The notes beneath the pieces were generated by a model. The model made no database searches, had not been told where the DNA came from, and saw only the letters and a list, made by a program, of their open reading frames with translations. From Bacteroidota bacterium (GTDB lineage Bacteria; Bacteroidota; Bacteroidia; Bacteroidales; UBA4417), in assembly GCA_020048595.1 (NCBI GenBank), contig JAIFMH010000232.1, forward strand, positions 1 to 6,356: a stretch of 6,356 nt of DNA. Direction: 5' to 3'. Shown here one piece after another: positions 5,471 through 6,356 of this stretch (positions within the stretch are counted from its first letter, which is position 1; the number at the start of each line of letters is the position of its first letter). The position numbers and the translations under genes were made by a program.

Positions 5471-6356
5471 TTAGAGTCTTAATGTATTCGATTATTTTGT
5501 CAATTTCCTCATCGGTTAGCTGACCTTTGTATGATATCATCGCTCCTTTCGGGAAACCTTTAACAATATCGGCTTCAGGCTCAAGTATGGATTTTTTGAT
5601 ATACTCTTCATCAACTATGATTTCACGTTCCTTACCATTGGTTTCTACGGTTACTTTATGCCCGAAAATACCTTTGTACGAAGGACCTACTATTTTAGTT
5701 CCATCAGAAGAATGACAGGCAATACAGCCTTTTTGTTCAGAGAGAAGTTTTCCTTCAAAGCCAGGTTTTGCAGCAACGGTTGAATCTATTTTAGCAGGAG
5801 CTGAGGCATACCATTTATCAAAGCTTGCCTGATCGACCACTTCAACAACAGTTCCCATATACGAATGCCTTAATCCGCAATATTCAGCGCAAAAAAGATC
5901 ATAAGTCCCTATAACAAGTGATTTAAACCACATATAGTTTTCGGCTTTGCCGGGAACAACATCTTCTTTTATCCTGAAAGCAGGAATATATAAGCTGTGA
6001 ATCACATCCAGTGAGACCATATTTAGTACAACAGGTTTATTGACAGGTACATAAAGAGTGTCATCCACTTTTCCGTTTGGGTATTCAAAACGCCAGCTCC
6101 ACATCTGGGCGGTAACCTTAACCTTCATGGCATCGGCAGGAACTTTTCGCATAGGGATATACGAACTCCATCCCAGCCAGAACATAAACAATACAAGTAT
6201 CAAAGGGATAACAGTCCAGATGATTTCCAGTTTATTACTTCCTTCTATTTCGGATGCAACAGGATTATTTTTCTTGTTGTATTTGATAATAAAGGTGATA
6301 ATAACGGCAGTGATTCCTATAAGGAAGAAAAGGGAGATTCCAACAATGATAGCAAA
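5454..6356 (-). CDS. coxB: Cytochrome c oxidase subunit II, caa3 type, with fused cytochrome c; N-terminus beyond the window
   Basis: Subunit II carries electrons from cytochrome c through CuA to the haem-copper centre of subunit I. 300 residues are visible and the frame is open through the right edge, so the true start lies outside; the first in-frame TTG (6203) falls inside the second helix. In visible numbering, helices span about 1-24 and 45-64, and the second includes KLEIIWTVIP, a CoxB signature. The periplasmic cupredoxin domain follows with QMWSWRFEYPNG at 84-95. CuA ligands are His120, Cys156, Glu158 (backbone), Cys160, His164 and Met167 (CAEYCGLRHSYM). The C-terminal domain (about 200-300) is a class I cytochrome c with CIACH at 211-215 and a likely Met273 ligand in GAMISYKG. 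The fusion defines caa3-type oxidases. All CuA and haem c ligands are present, so it should be functional. Its end overlaps cyoE. Confidence 0.96.
   Translation of the reverse strand, partial: FAIIVGISLFFLIGITAVIITFIIKYNKKNNPVASEIEGSNKLEIIWTVIPLILVLFMFWLGWSSYIPMRKVPADAMKVKVTAQMWSWRFEYPNGKVDDTLYVPVNKPVVLNMVSLDVIHSLYIPAFRIKEDVVPGKAENYMWFKSLVIGTYDLFCAEYCGLRHSYMGTVVEVVDQASFDKWYASAPAKIDSTVAAKPGFEGKLLSEQKGCIACHSSDGTKIVGPSYKGIFGHKVTVETNGKEREIIVDEEYIKKSILEPEADIVKGFPKGAMISYKGQLTDEEIDKIIEYIKTLSEEKK

Noticed and set aside
6201..6203. TTG start for coxB giving a 249-residue protein
   Set aside because: The frame stays open to the window edge and encodes the first membrane helix and KLEIIWTVIP, which belong to CoxB. 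The TTG is an internal Leu codon.
1..6356. tRNA, rRNA, CRISPR array, riboswitch or attachment site
   Set aside because: I saw no tRNA-like cloverleaf, no regularly spaced identical repeats of CRISPR length, no rRNA landmarks and no direct-repeat pair flanking an insertion.

Overview
The window looks like chromosomal DNA of a Bacteroidota bacterium, probably an aerobic or facultative member of the Bacteroidales/Marinilabiliales or a relative. The evidence is AT-rich spacers, few Shine-Dalgarno sequences before starts, several matches to the Bacteroidota sigma promoter (TTTG at -33, TAnnTTTG at -7), protein wording typical of that phylum, and a RAYT-type transposase beginning with the phylum-typical HIYNHANG signature. 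This assignment is inference from sequence style, not a database match.

Layout from left to right: (1) rsmE on the minus strand (44-751), whose stop overlaps by one base the start of a secreted protein that runs off the left edge. (2) A small lipoprotein with a heavy-metal-associated (MerP/Atx1-like) domain, minus strand, with its own terminator. (3) An AT-rich accessory patch (about 1380-2250) holding a possible 52-codon ORF and a decayed REP-associated tyrosine transposase on the plus strand. The segment that should carry the HUH catalytic motif is missing from the transposase, and a perfect 33-bp palindrome sits in its place. (4) A hairpin terminator and a TTCGCC-type degenerate repeat between convergent genes. 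(5) acs, AMP-forming acetyl-CoA synthetase (minus), with a good Bacteroidota promoter. (6) A spacer with a degenerate 7-bp tandem repeat. (7) The end of a respiratory operon on the minus strand: coxB, a caa3-type cytochrome oxidase subunit II with a fused cytochrome c domain that enters from the right edge, followed with a 17-base overlap by a cyoE/ctaB-like haem O synthase.

The genes fit ordinary aerobic metabolism. Acs activates acetate to acetyl-CoA, CoxB receives electrons for a haem-copper oxidase, and CyoE makes the haem O precursor of that oxidase's haem. RsmE modifies 16S rRNA. The HMA lipoprotein may bind copper or another soft metal, which would suit an organism that builds a CuA/CuB oxidase, but nothing here links the two directly. 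I see no convincing new multi-gene system. The most unusual spot is the palindrome inside the transposase remnant, followed by the changed aspartate motifs of the CyoE homologue and the two short-period intergenic repeats.
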